The notes under the pieces were generated by a model. That model did not search any database. It had not been told where the DNA came from and saw only the letters and a list, made by a program, of their open reading frames with translations. 64,000 bases of DNA from the NCBI GenBank assembly GCA_022432975.1, contig CM039502.1, positions 21,787,228-21,851,227 of the forward strand, written 5' to 3'. Numbering within the stretch: position 1 is the first letter of the stretch; the number at the start of each line of letters is the position of its first letter. Positions 12,901 through 24,339 of this stretch are shown here, piece by piece. The DNA comes from Begonia masoniana (taxonomy: Eukaryota; Streptophyta; Magnoliopsida; Cucurbitales; Begoniaceae). Made by a program: the position numbers and the translations under genes.

Positions 12901-13344
12901 CGAAGAGAATTAGAATTTGATGTTGGTAATGAAGTTTTCCTTAAGGTGTCACCTTTCAAAGGAGTCGCGAGATTTGGAAAGAGAGGAAAGTTGAACCCCA
13001 GATTTATTGGACCGTTCACTATTCTGAAGAGAGTTGGGAGAGCAGCCTATCAGTTGCAGCTACCGAATTCTATGGAAGGGATACACAGTGTGTTCCATGT
13101 TTCTATGTTGAAGAAGTGTGTACGAGATTCATCACAGATTGTGGAACAGCAGAACATTGAAGTCCTTCCTACTCTTACTTATGAGGAGAAACCAATAAAA
13201 ATCTTAGATTATGCAGTAAAGGTATTACGCAACAAAGAAGTTCTACTGGTAAAAGTCTTATGGCATAACCAGAACATTGAGGAGACAACTTGGGAGCGCC
13301 AGCAGGACATGATGGACCAATATCCAGAACTATTCAGGTACTGA
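9939..13344 (+). pseudogene. Gypsy-1 pol (PR-RT-RH-IN-chromodomain-like), broken
   Basis: The protease motif is LIDSGATH (about 9996-10019), followed by a one-base gain in a run of eight T (10019-10026). The reverse transcriptase includes [24 protein letters not shown] and the FIDDIL box near 11013. RNase H has [11 protein letters not shown] near 11445 and [10 protein letters not shown] near 11760. The integrase has the HHCC zinc region ([10 protein letters not shown]...CLVCQQ, about 12095-12222), MDFVIGLP and SDRDSRF. The C-terminus (KVLRNKEVLLVKVLWHN...TTWERQQDMM) resembles the chromodomain-like tail of Tekay/Del elements. Stops occur at 10588 (TAA), 11215 (TGA), 12517 (TGA) and about 12547 (TAG). 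The TGA and TAG stops fit C-to-T decay of TGG or CAG codons. Confidence 0.92.
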
Positions 13345-13363
13345 ATTTTGAGGACAAAATTCT

Positions 13364-13379
13364 TTTAAGGAGGGTAGAT
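13364..13379 (+). other. Polypurine tract of Gypsy-1
   Basis: TTTTAAGGAGGGTAGAT lies directly before the right LTR. Gypsy-2 on the other strand has nearly the same tract at the equivalent place, which supports both LTR boundaries. Confidence 0.85.
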
Positions 13380-15593
13380 TGTAGCACCCGGTTCCATTGA
13401 ACCAAAATTTAATTTATTATTTATGATGTACTTTTAGAGAAGGGTTGGGGGAGTTATTGATTAGGTTAATAAATGTTCAGGCGAGGGCATGATGGTAATT
13501 AGAATTTTTACATAGTGGATAACGCATTTAAGGAAGAGTCCAGTGTGAGTAGTCGCCACTGTTTCATTTCTTTTCACCTCTCAGCTCAACGGATTCCCCC
13601 TAGGCGATTCCCCTCCAAACAAGGTGAGTTTTGATTCGATTACTTGCTGTTTTTAGTGTCTAGATAACTGGTGGATGGCTATGTGTGCATTTTGGAAGTA
13701 CAGAGAGTGAGGGATGGGATTTGGGGTTTAGCGATGAATCGGGAATGGCGAAGAACAGAACCCTTAGAACTAGCCCTTTAGATTTCCTAATGTTTAGAAT
13801 GAAGTTTAGTAATGCAGTGCTTATGTTTTAGGTGAGCCAGCTCTTGGAATATCCTACCACAAGGAACTCTCGGTGAAGCCAGGTAAGTGAAGTATTGTGT
13901 GTGCCCTCAGGCCTACATCACAAAACAGTAGGTTTGTGTATGTTTGAGTGTTTTCCGTATGTTATGCATCATGTTTTTGAAAGACTACGAAAATGAACTT
14001 TCATGCATCATTATGGAAAGGCAAGTACAGATTGAAATGCATTGGCGGTTAAGGGAACTAATCCACCCCTTAATTGATGAAGAGGATTTACGACATTGGG
14101 AGGACTGATCCCACTCCCAAGGGAACTGAGGGATCAGAATAGCTGTTAAGGGACTTCATCCACCCCTTAACTGATGAAGAGGATGTATGACATTGGGAGA
14201 ATTGATCCCACTCCCAAGGGAATCAAGGGATCTGATCAGTAAACAAACGATGTGCAACTGAGATGAGAAAGTAGAAACTGCATATTCAGGATTTAAGTTT
14301 CAGCATATCATTTCATTATTGCTTTACTTACTTAGCATTAGGCTAATAGATGAGTTTTGTGATGTAGGTGTTGAGGATACTGCAGGTGAATTCCCTGAGT
14401 TTACTGACGAATAGATAGGGTTGGAGAAGCACTTCTCTGTCTCGAACTGGTATACTGATGAGGTGGATTAACTGATGTCTGTTGGTGTGAAAGTTTAGTT
14501 GACAGTGTTTCAATTTAAGTATATTGAGTTTTCATGACAGTAGTGATTCCAATGTTTTGAATACAATTTCGAGATTTTCTTGCTAATAGTATTCTGTTGG
14601 GATTTAATGTTGGCACTCACTGAATTTTTAGTATTGTAATGGTTTGAAATGTTTTTGAATGGTTTCAGTGAAGTGAGTAAACTCTTTTCTGTAGTTAGAG
14701 TCGTGTTTGTATACCAAGGAGTAGATGAGATGTGGTTCTGTTCTCTATCGTTAGATGAAGTCTATCGACAGAGGTTGAGTTGTTGTTCTGTTGTCTATCG
14801 GAAGATGTCTTCAGTGGAAGCCATCGGATGATATAGAACGAAATATGTCGTTTAGTGATTGGTATATGTAGTTTGTTTTATCGGAAGATGTTGTTTTGTT
14901 CACTATCGGTAGATGAAGTCTATTGGTAGATGTCGGGTTATAGTTATGTGCCTATCGGAAGATATAAGTAGAGAGTTTGTCGTCGGAAGATATAAGTAGA
15001 GAGTTTGTCGTTTAGTGATCGGCGTATGTAGTCTACTCAATCGGAAGGTGTAGGTTTAAGTCTATCGGATGATGTCTCAGTAAACTCATCGGCAGATGCG
15101 TGCTGACGTCGTCGGTAGGTGTAGGAGGACTCTTGTCGTTTAGTCACCGGTGGATGTAGAACAAAGTCGATCGGATGAAGGAAATCATCTGGCTGACGTC
15201 ATCGAAAGATGTAGAATGTATTTTGTCGTTTAGTCACCGGTAGATACCGTCTACCGAGAGATGTCCTTTGTTTTTCATTTGGCTGACGTCATCAGCAGAA
15301 GCCTTCAATTTTCTGTTTCTGCTTCTTCCGTTGACTTTATTAATCGGCAGATCCGTTTGACCTCTGTGACACCTCAAGTATTTCAATTTAAACTTCTATT
15401 TCCTATTGGCCGATACTTCTTAATATTTCCAACGATTATGTTAACGTTGTTTTTATGGCTTTGTCTAATTCTATTTTTGCTTAAATGATTTCCGCTGCAA
15501 GTTAGTTTTTTTTTTTAAAAAATACGGTTGAAACTTTTAGTCATGTACGGACATTGTGTGACGAACCGGGTTCAGATAATTCGGGACGTTACA
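13380..15593 (+). repeat. Right LTR of Gypsy-1 (2214 bp)
   Basis: It begins TGTAGCACCCGGTTCC and ends CGGGACGTTACA. By eye it differs from the left LTR by scattered substitutions, mostly transitions, plus the missing 17-bp array, in whose place it has about 110 bp of non-repeated sequence (14810-14925). This is the more ancestral-looking copy. Confidence 0.95.
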
Positions 15594-15663
15594 GGAGAGC
15601 TCAGACTCCATTAATACCAAGAGGAGGCTGAATAGAGCCTGTGATATGGAGCTGCGAGGGTGA

Positions 15664-16010
15664 AGGAGATTTCCATCTCTTCACTCCCATTTTTTAATAT
15701 TATTATTCAAAGACAGCTTCAAGAAGAAGACGATCATCAAAATAACTAGAGTTTTATTTTTCTTTTTATATAATTAACACCATTTTTGTTGTTTTAGTTG
15801 GACAGATTCTTGTATTTTACAGAATTGAATGTTGTGTTCTGAAGAGTTGTCAGTTTGACTCAGCGATTTGCTTTGTAAGACTTGTGGTCTCACATATCAT
15901 ATGAGTTAGATGCCACGTGGGAGTAAGCGTGGGTTATATTAAAAGCCATTCCCATTTTAGAAATAGCAATGGAAATTAGAAACAAGACTCTAGCGGTCCA
16001 GCCTAAATAG
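15664..16010 (+). other. 3' untranslated/flanking sequence of the cyclin D2-like gene
   Basis: AT-rich sequence follows the cyclin stop codon up to the hAT element. No separate gene is seen. It is probably the original 3' UTR and downstream flank. Confidence 0.5.
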
Positions 16011-17452
16011 TAGAGGTGGGCAAAACCGGATCGAGTCCCGAGAATCACCCTAGATCATTGATTTCGAGCCAGTTTCAGTCCCAAATTCATGGTTCTCGGT
16101 CCGATTCGGTCGTCCTTCCATGAAATCTCCCGCTAGTTTTGGTCCGGTCCATGGTCCATCTCCCAAAATCTCGAAAAATCGGGACTGGACCGATAATTAA
16201 AAAAAATAGCAAGTTAGGTCTGAATGGCTATTTGGTGAAGAGCTTTACCCGATCACTCTCACTTCAGCAATCAGCAATTCACAAATCCCTCCTCAGTGCT
16301 ATGCTCCACTGCTCCTAGATGACCAGACCCTAGTCTGACAGTCCCTCCTCAGCGCTCGCCTCGTGCTCGCCTTGCCTGTCCTCGGTACTCGGCTCTGTCC
16401 TCGCGCTCATTTGTCCTCACTTGTCCTCGCGCTCGCCTGTCCTCGGTGCTCGGCTCTGTCTGCGCGCTCGCCTGTTCTCAGTGCTCGTCTGTCCTCGATG
16501 CTCTCCTTATTGTAAGTGTAATTTTTGTGCTAGTAAATAAATTTGTTGCTGCTAATTGTCGGTTGATAGATTTTTGTCTGTTAGTTGATTTTATATTTAC
16601 CTGTTTTGACTGTTTATGTTTGTTGTTGTTGTGCTGTTCACTATAAAAAGTTTATCTGTTTATAAATTTAGGTTGATTAATGTGTTTATATGTTTATTGT
16701 TTTTTGCTCCATTGACCCTACCGATAAAAATTATCTCGAAGATGATGCATCTTTTGTTTGATATAGTTACAATTATTGACTAATGACTTTATTTCAATGT
16801 TTATCTCTAATAGTTTGGAATTGATTTCTTAGATTTTATTTTAATATTTGATAGTTGAATTTAGTTTGTATGTTATATACTTTGATTTATTTTAAATGTT
16901 AAATTTAGTTTCTTACATTTCATTTTAATGTTTTATAGTTTAATTTTGTTTGTATGTTACATAGTTTGATTTATTTTGGATATTTAATTTAACTTCTTAG
17001 ATTTCATTTTTAATATTTGATAGTTAGATTTAATTTGTATGTTACATAGTTGGATTTCTTTTAGATGTTGAATTTAGTTTCTTAGATTTCATTTTAATAT
17101 TTGATAGTTGAATTTATTTTGGATATTGAATTTAACTTCATAAATCTCATTTTAATTTCATGGTAGCACCTCTATCTTTTTTTTGTTAAGTATAATGTCT
17201 ACGAATTTTTATTTAGTTTTAATGTTTTTTTAATAAAAACATAATTTTGGATAGTTTAAGGTGAAAATTTTTAATATTTAAAAAAAAAACATAATATTGG
17301 TAATATTATGTGAAAAAATTTAATGTTTAAAAAAAAGTGTTCGGCTCTGTCCCCGTGCCTCTCAGGGCCGTTTCCGGGATTCGAAAAAAAAAAAATTCGA
17401 AACATCGGTCCAATTTTGGTCAGGACTCGGACCCGGACCGTGCCCACCCCTA
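16011..17452. mobile_element. Non-autonomous hAT transposon (1442 bp)
   Basis: Terminal inverted repeats are TAGAGGTGGGCA at the left and the complement of TAGGGGTGGGCA at the right. They are flanked by an 8-bp target duplication with one mismatch (CTAAATAG at 16003-16010, CTAACTAG at 17453-17460), the length expected for hAT. Subterminal regions are rich in CCGG/CGGTCC words. The interior is AT-rich with repeats around ttagatttcattttaatatttgatagt (16855-17110) and encodes no transposase. Confidence 0.88.
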
Positions 17453-18158
17453 CTAACTAGGTGTGCGCCACGTCTGCATTGTTATTCAAATAGATACATG
17501 TTTACTTCTCTCTCTCTCTCTTTTTTCACGTAAAATCATTATCTAATATACATATATGTATATTAATATTAAATTTAGAATATAAACCACGTAAAATTGA
17601 TTTTGAAAAAATACACGTATATTAATATTAAATTTAGAATATAAACCACGTAAAATTGATTTTGAAAAAATACACATATATGTTAAATTTATATTCAAAC
17701 TAAAAAAAATACATATAGAAAAAAAAAAGAGTTGAGTATAGAGATATAGATAGTTTAAAAACAATAATGTTTCTAAGATTTTTTTATGATACCAAACAGT
17801 AATTGGACATTAGATTATAAATTTTCATGGTCTTGATTGAAAGATGAAAATTTAATGAGAGGGACGTTCGGGTTCAATTTGGTTATACCCGACCTGCACA
17901 GTTCAATTTGGTTTGATCGGACGTTCGGGTTAGTTTTACAAATGTGAGGAAATGGGCACGATTTTGGAAATCCTCAAAACTACTGGTGACTGTTCGGTTC
18001 ATGGTTTTTGTGTTGGCAAATAGTCACGATTCCAATGGGTGTGGTCTGGTATTTTTCTAAACAGTCACCGTTGAGTCAACAGTCCATTTACAACTCTCTA
18101 TTGTAATCATTTGATAGGAAGAGTTTATAAATAGAGATTGATTGTTGAAGATCCCCTC
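17453..18158. other. AT-rich intergenic DNA with a 59-bp tandem duplication
   Basis: A 59-bp unit occurs twice in tandem at 17561-17619 and 17620-17678, apparently perfectly. The phrase ggacgttcgggtt recurs at about 17862 and 17919. No gene is recognised. Confidence 0.6.
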
Positions 18159-19560
18159 TGTCACACCTCGAACGGGACCCGAGATAGAACGGAGAATGAC
18201 CCGACTCAAAAACTGGACTAAGTCATCTGACCTTTAATTCTTATCGTTTATTAAAAATAGGAAGTCTTAAATAAATTAATTTAAAAATCAGGACTCAGAA
18301 CGATGGACTAACACGTTCTACAAGTGACATCCAAATATAATAATAATATAATTTAAATTAAAATGTTCCAAATAAAAACCTAATTAATTCAAGTTTACAA
18401 TTCTAAAAAATTAAAATCTAACATCGGGAAGAAATATAAAGTTTAGAAAATATATTAAATTTGAGAAACTCGCTCACCGAGCCACTCTTGAGTTGGTAGG
18501 GGAACGTCTTTCAGATTATATCTTGAAATGTATGTCGTTAGGGTGAGTTGACTAAACTCAATAAGGATAAATTTTATTTCAATTTCCATGCTCAATTTAA
18601 CAATTTCAATGCTCAATTTAACAATTTCATAACAAATTAAAATAAATTCACTCACAATCTACGTGCACTTAATGTATTATGCAATGTAATAAAATAACGA
18701 TACCAAACAATCACCAACACCCTATAAAACACTCTAATCAGGGGTTAGAGTTTTGTGTTTAGGGACACGATACAGTCAGCTGTCCGTACTCTAGTTAAAA
18801 CAGTTTCTCATGAACGATAATTGAAGCGTGCATAAAATGACATGTGCAATAAAATGAATCACTAACAAAGAATTTATCAATTATCAGTTACTTTATTCAT
18901 AAAATAATTACTTAAAACGTACAAAATAAATTCTTATCTCGAGTGAACCTACCACGGTCTAAAGCACACCATATCCAAGCTCAATGTTCACGGTTCAAAA
19001 TTAATTAATTTCTCGGGCACCTAATTAAAATAAAATCATCAATTCTTTGGGCTAAAATTTATACATTAAAGTTTTCAATTTCTCCTTCTTAAAATAATCC
19101 AAAACAAATCCAAAATCGGAGTCCAAATGAAGTTGGGTCGCGACCCGAAAGGTTTCTTGAAATATACTATTCTAGGAACAGAACCTGTTAAAAATATTAA
19201 GGCCCAGGGACGTAGGGGCCCGCCAATCAACTTACCCTTACCCGTTTTAAGGCTTAGGCTGTAACCCCAAATTGAAGGTTGGGTTACAGCCCAGCCCATG
19301 TCGATCTACGGTTCTCTTCGAACCGTAGCTCGAACACTATTGCGAACAGAGAACAAAAAGCACGAGCAGGACGCCGTTCCTCCGACGCCGTTCTCGCTCG
19401 GCATCGCCTCCCAACGATCTGTGGAGATCCTCATTCACAACCCACATCTTTAAATCCAGTTTTCATCAAACAATCTCAACACCAAAAATAGAGAGATGCT
19501 TACCTCTGGTCGACAACCCCGAGGATGCGATTTCAACTCAAAAAAAATCTCGTCGTTTCG
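18159..19560 (-). repeat. Gypsy LTR-like segment, right boundary uncertain
   Basis: It begins TGTCACACCTCGAACGGG followed by ACCCGAG, resembling the terminal TGTGACGCCCC...CCGAACGGGGTCC of the minus-oriented LTR at 55625. Mixed AT-rich and GC-rich blocks without ORFs follow. I could not find a matching terminal CA with a target duplication, so it may be a solo LTR or a fragment. The right limit is approximate. Confidence 0.4.
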
Positions 19561-20962
19561 TCCTTAGATCTGTCCGAGAGGTAAACCAAATTTTCGTTTC
19601 GATTAACAAATTCAACAGAGGAGAACAGATTGATTTCCTTACATTTTCTTGTTTGGATCATGTGATCAAGTCTCTGATTTTCACAAAATGGGGTTGATAC
19701 ACATTGATTTTTTACGAGGAAAGATGAGTCAATTATTGCTCTTACTAGCACTAAGAAAGATCTTATTCTTAGTGAGGGTGGGAGCAATCTAATCGCAGTA
19801 TTATGTATATAATGACTAAGATCTTGCTAGTCTACGATGTTCAATTTTTGAGTATAAGAATGTTAAGGAATTGCTGAAGTCTATTGATCAATAATTTGAA
19901 ACTTCAGATAAGTCATTTGTCAGCATCTTGATAATGAAGTTTTCATCATTGAGGCTCGTATCAGTGAGAGATGTGCGTGAACACATAATATAAATGAGAG
20001 ACATTGCAGCTTAGCTTAAAACACTTAAGTTTGACATATCTTATTCTTTTCTTGTGCACTATATTTTGAACACTCTTCCACAAACATACACACCCTTCAA
20101 AATATATTGTAACACATATAAAGATAAATGATTTATTAATGAGTTACTGACCATGTATGTCCGAAGAGGAAAGGAGGTTGGTTATGGAAATGAGTGAAAG
20201 TGCATAAGTGGCAATACAAGGAAAGAGCCAGCGTCCGAACCAAAAATAAAGGGAAAGATAAAATACTTATCCAAGATGGTGGAATCATAAGAAATCTAGG
20301 TGTTACTTATGTAATAAAAAAGGACACATAAAGAATGATTACAGCAAATATAAGATTTGGCTTGAGAAGAAATGTACGTTAATTTCACTTGTTTGTTTTG
20401 AATCTAAGATGATTGATTCTATTTGTGACACATGGTGGAGGATTGCACCAAATTCTATTTGTGACACATGCAATTTGGTCTTGAGTAGTGGTTTTGTACT
20501 ACAATTAGAAAGACATTTTATATTCCTAGTTTTTCTAGGAATTTGGTTTTTGTACTGAGACTTGTACTTTTGAAATATTCCTTTAACTTTTTATAGGTAA
20601 ACATAAGTTTATTAAACAAATCTGATCTTGTTGGGAATGATATATTGTCTTATGGTTTTTTCTCTTTTAATTTACAAAGTAATATTACTCATAATTCTTC
20701 ATGTTTATACTAGTAATAAAATATGTGTTCAAATAAGAACTCCTCTATCTTATGGCACAAAGATTATGACATATCTCTATAGAGAGAATTAAAATATTAG
20801 TGAATGATGAAGTACTTAGTGCTTTAGATTTAACTGATTTTGACATTTGTGAGAATTGCATTAAGGGTAAACAGACCAACAAGAGTAAGAGAGTTGCAAA
20901 GAGGCTTACTGACACGTTAGAGATCATACATTCGGATATTTGTAGTCCGGTTATGGACTCAT

Positions 20963-21652
20963 ATGGTCCTAGATACTTCATCTATTTTCATAGATGATTT
21001 CTCGCGATATATGTATATCTACTTGCTTCATCATAAAGGTGAAGCACTAGAAGCCTTTAAGGTTTTCAAGGCTGAAGTAGAAAAACAATGCAATAAGCAA
21101 ATAAAGATCGTGAGAACAGGTGGAGAATATTATGGTAGATACATCGAGAATGGACAAGCACTAGAAGCCTTAAAGGTTTTTAAGGTTGAAATAGAAAAAC
21201 AATGCAATAAGCAAATAAAGATCGTGAGAACAGGTGGAGAATATTATAGTAGATACATCGAGAATGGACAAGCACTAGAAGCCTTCAAGGTTTTTAAGGT
21301 TGAAGTAGAAAAACAATGCAATAAGCAAATAAAGATCGTGAGAACAGGTGGAGAATATTATAGTAGATACATCGAGAATGGACAAGCACTAGAAGCCTTC
21401 AAGGTTTTTAAGGCTGAAGTAGAAAAACAATGCAATAAACAAATAAAGATCGTGAGAACAGGTGGAGAATATTATGGTAGATACACCGAGAATGGACAAG
21501 CACCTATTTCGTTTGTGAAGTTTCTTCAAGAGCATGGAATAGTTGCTCAGTATACTATGTTTGATTCTCTCGATCAGAATGATATAACTGAAAGAAGAAA
21601 TCGAACTTTATTGGACATGGTGAGGAGTATGCATAGCAACTCCAAACTTTAG
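20963..21652 (+). pseudogene. Copia-2 integrase fragment with fourfold internal repeat
   Basis: This open 229-codon stretch encodes FIDDFSRYMYIYLLHHKGEA, then four copies of a 38-residue unit ending GGEYYGRYIENGQ, then FVKFLQEHGIVAQYTM and ERRNRTLLDMVRSM. In Copia-1 the equivalent motif is SDRGGEYY. Here every copy reads RTGGEYY, so the two residues including the catalytic Asp are missing in all four. The loss therefore came before the amplification or was spread by it. The protein cannot be a working integrase. Confidence 0.9.
21044..21499 (+). repeat. 114-bp x 4 tandem repeat in copia integrase
   Basis: The word gcactagaagcct recurs at 21044, 21158, 21272 and 21386, exactly 114 bp apart, and the array ends at 21499. 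Copies differ by a few bases (for example AEVEKQ versus VEIEKQ, YYG versus YYS). Because 114 is divisible by three, the reading frame stays open across all copies. Confidence 0.97.
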
Positions 21653-21927
21653 GATTTCTTGTGGATTGATGCAAATAAGACAACTGTGTATATATTAAAT
21701 CGAGTTCCAACCAAAGTTGTTTTTAAAACGTCATTTGAATTATGAAAAGGTTAAAAACCGAGTTTACAACATATATACATATGGGATTGTCGTCTGAAGT
21801 AAGAATATTTAATTCACTAAGAATATATAATTCACGGGAGAATAAACTAGACCAAAAGACTATTAGTGGGTGTAGTCTAACAATACATCACAATCAAAAT
21901 TTTCTACTATAACACATCCTCGAGCAT

Positions 21928-24108
21928 TGTTATGCAAAATATTTCGCAAGTGTACGAGTCGCAACAAGTAATATAGTGATAAAATAGAATGTCACTTTGT
22001 CGCTTTTCCTCTCTGTGTTGGCCTAAAAGTTGTCTCCTCTGTCTTGCTGCTCTTCTTTTCTTCACAGATTAATTTATGTTTTTTTAGTCCTTCCAAATCT
22101 TGTTCGGTTGGTATAAGATTTCTCCGGTGCGAAGGAATCTGCTGTGTGCCTCTGTTTCTTGGTCTTTTGTTCAAGTTTGGTAAGATTGTATGATTCTCTC
22201 CTTCAAATCGATGTTTAGACTTTCGACTTCTGATTATATCAACCTACCTCTTTGTGTATTTATATTCTGCTCTTTTTTTTTGGGTAATTAATATATGTTG
22301 TTTAATCATGTTATGTATGAAATTTGTTTTTTCCTATCAATCATGTTACCATTTAAACTACTCATCTTCGTTGTAATATTTTAAATTATAATGTGCATTG
22401 GTCAATTCAATTGCTTACTACTCCATATCCCATTATAAGAGACCTGAAATTGATTTTTAGTTGGTATACAATATTGATGTGACTTGTACTTCTCAAGCAT
22501 CTGCCTCTACGAGGACTTGTAATTAATAATCGAAATAACTACTCTTAATTCTAAATTGAACACACGTTTTTATAGTTTTCAAGGATTGAAATTAAAATAA
22601 ACAATTAAAACAATTAAAATAAACTAAGACAAAATATTGCAATAAATAAAATGGGATTAAATCAAATTGATAAAAACCTAGGTACTACGATTTCACCAAG
22701 ACAATGTTTATTTCAGTCCTTCGCAAATATATTCATAAATATTCTTCCTATGTTGATGATCGATTTCACTAAATTCTAGTACAATCTCTCTCGAGCATTG
22801 CGTAGTTTATCTGATTAACGAGTTATCACTTCTCAGTCTCAAATCCTACATTAATCAAATACAAATAAATCAAGAAATCACAGTGATCACACAAATACCG
22901 TAACTATCTCTAGCCTACGTATATTCATGACATTAATTTCAGTGCACGGTTGTTTATCACCTCTCGGTCTCAAAACTCCCCAATAATCAAGTAAAGATTG
23001 GCCAGAAATTTACAGGCTTTAAGAACAGAAATTAAATGCGCCAACAGTAGTGGAAGAAATACTCAATAAATATAATTAAACGAAGAAATTAAAAACAAAC
23101 ATCGTATGGCTACATCGTAGCCCTAGTGAAAAAGGTTAGTTCATAGTAAATAAAATAAAAACAATAATACTAATAGAGTTCATAATTAAATTGAAGAAAT
23201 AAAAATAAAAGAAAAAACTAAAATGTGAAAATCTCTTCTCTGTCAAAGTAAATCGCCTCCAGCGCCCACTGTTTGCTGTTTTCCAGAATCGGTGATCGCC
23301 GAATGCCTCTTGCCAAAATCGCCGGATCGTCGCCCTCCTCAATCGCCGGATCTGCTCTGCCTCGCTTTCTGCCTCAGATTTCGCCGACTTCGCTGAATCG
23401 TGATCGCTGCTCGCCCTCTGTAAATCGCCGAATCCGTCGCCTCTGCTCTCGCCAGAATCTCTCAAAATCGCAGACCCTCTCTGTTTCTTGCTCTCTAAAT
23501 CGCCAGGTCCTCTTTAGGTTATATCTCTTCTCTTTTTATCGATCCGTAGTTGAGATTCTCTGATTTCTTACCTTAACGGATCAGATCAGATGCAGCACCA
23601 TTTCCAAAATCGCTCAAAACCGAATCGCTGTTTCTTTCCAAAATCGCTCAAAACCGAATCGCTGCTCCAGGTTTTTATTTCTTTTTCCTTTAATCAATCA
23701 ATGGATGAGATGCAAGGATTTCTGGGATTAACGGTTTAGATCATAATAGGATTACTTTCCAAAAGTGCTGGCTATCGATCACTGAATTTGAGTGCTCATT
23801 CGCTGCTTCTTTGTTTTCCTTCAGCCAGTCATCGTGCCGATCGTTTAATTTGCATCAGATTTTTATTCTTTTGAGCTGAACAATCGCCTTAGATGTGCAA
23901 TCATTCGGCATGTGTTCTGTTTCTCTGGTTGAGTTTAGCTTCTTTCATTCTTTCAGCATTTGTTTGTTTTCTTTTCTTTCTCCCACCTGTTCGGGATGAT
24001 TTGTCTGCACACTTACAAAATACATCAAATACTTTCGTATACTTGATAAAAACTTAACCATTCAAGTGTAAAAAAATAATAATAAGTGTGTAAAATACAG
24101 ACTTATCA
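21928..24108 (-). mobile_element. Solo LTR (2181 bp) with perfect AGCAT target duplication
   Basis: On the minus strand it reads TGATAAGTCTGTATTTTAC to GCATAACA. AGCAT flanks it on both sides (21923-21927 and 24109-24113). The words gcaagtgtacgagtcgc and tacgaggacttgtaatt are typical of plant gypsy LTRs. It interrupts Copia-2. The body holds AATCGC/CGCCGAATC-rich repeats, including a near-perfect pair around 23600-23665 (caaaatcgctcaaaaccgaa). A 514-bp block (21996-22509) that appears foreign splits the LTR near one end. Confidence 0.88.
21996..22509. repeat. Ectopic copy of a 0.5 kb block, inserted within the solo LTR
   Basis: It is nearly identical to 24340-24833. Outside the block the two sites are unrelated, apart from short shared words at the left (gaatgtca) and right (gcatctgcctcta) junctions. 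The left copy has about 22 bp (gttgtttaatcatgttatgt and neighbours) that are absent from the right copy. The block separates LTR sequence ending tagtgataaaatagaatgtc from LTR sequence starting acgaggacttgtaatt, so it appears to be filler copied into the LTR. Confidence 0.85.
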
Positions 24109-24339
24109 AGCATCGTCATAATCAATATAATTATAAAACATAACATCAATCGTAAACTATGTTTGGCTCTTGTGCATCCTTTCTATATTTGGCTCATAGT
24201 TGGCTTGGGTAGTTGACTACTTTATTTTAATTCCTTATTTAGCTTGTTATAGATTTCACCAGTGCAAAGAAATCTTGGTGTGCCACAGTTTCTTGGTCTT
24301 TTGTTTAAGTTTGGTAAGCTCTTGTGAATGTCATTGTTC

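Larger units (their letters stand above)
6089..15593 (+). mobile_element. Complete but decayed Ty3/gypsy chromovirus (Gypsy-1)
   Basis: The element has two LTRs (6089-8704 and 13380-15593), a PBS just inside the left LTR, gag-pol on the plus strand, a polypurine tract before the right LTR, and a near-perfect 5-bp target duplication (TGAGA at 6084-6088, GGAGA at 15594-15598). The domain order PR-RT-RH-IN followed by a chromodomain-like C-terminus, together with LTRs over 2 kb, fits the Tekay/Del chromovirus clade. It sits inside the last exon of a cyclin D2-like gene. The coding region has at least six stops and two frameshifts, so any further movement would need help in trans. Confidence 0.95.
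5685..15663 (+). pseudogene. CYCD2: Cyclin D2-like gene, last exons only, split by a gypsy element
   Basis: Two exons and a C-terminal tail of a D2-type cyclin are visible. Exon A (5685-5843, after ctcag) encodes DFLEFRPSKIAAAVAIS and GETQTVDTEKAISLL. The intron 5844-5940 has GT..AG ends and phase 0. Exon B (5941-6088) encodes ERVVKCIELIERMSLIS and SPNGVLEIGCLSEKSE. The exon is then interrupted by a 9.5 kb gypsy element and resumes at 15599 with SSDSINTKRRRLNRACD, ending at TGA 15661-15663. Removing the element and one copy of the target duplication restores a continuous frame. With the element in place, the LTR start supplies TAG at 6091-6093, three codons after GGW. The N-terminal cyclin box is not in the window; it may lie upstream beyond Copia-1 or be lost. 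Family assignment rests on the DFLEF, GETQTVD and KRR(K/R)LNR signatures recalled for plant CYCD2. Confidence 0.82.
19800..24150 (+). mobile_element. Decayed Ty1/copia element (Copia-2), interrupted by a solo LTR
   Basis: Pieces of a TNT1-94-like polyprotein are seen in order: gag (ELLKSID, SLRLVSVRDVREHI, LNTLPQTYTPF; 19870-20100), a zinc knuckle CYLCNKKGHIKNDY with the last Cys replaced by Tyr (about 20294-20340), gag-pre-integrase (20740-20900), integrase (20960-21720) and the post-integrase segment (EVRIFNS...ENKLDQKTISG, to about 21870). The homologous reading appears to continue after a solo LTR at 21928-24108. There are many stops and frameshifts, no RT or RNase H was recognised, and neither LTR was defined. 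Confidence 0.8.

Noticed and set aside
23136..23563. Possible protein-coding ORFs on both strands
   Set aside because: They lie inside the AATCGC-repeat region of the solo LTR and show no domain.
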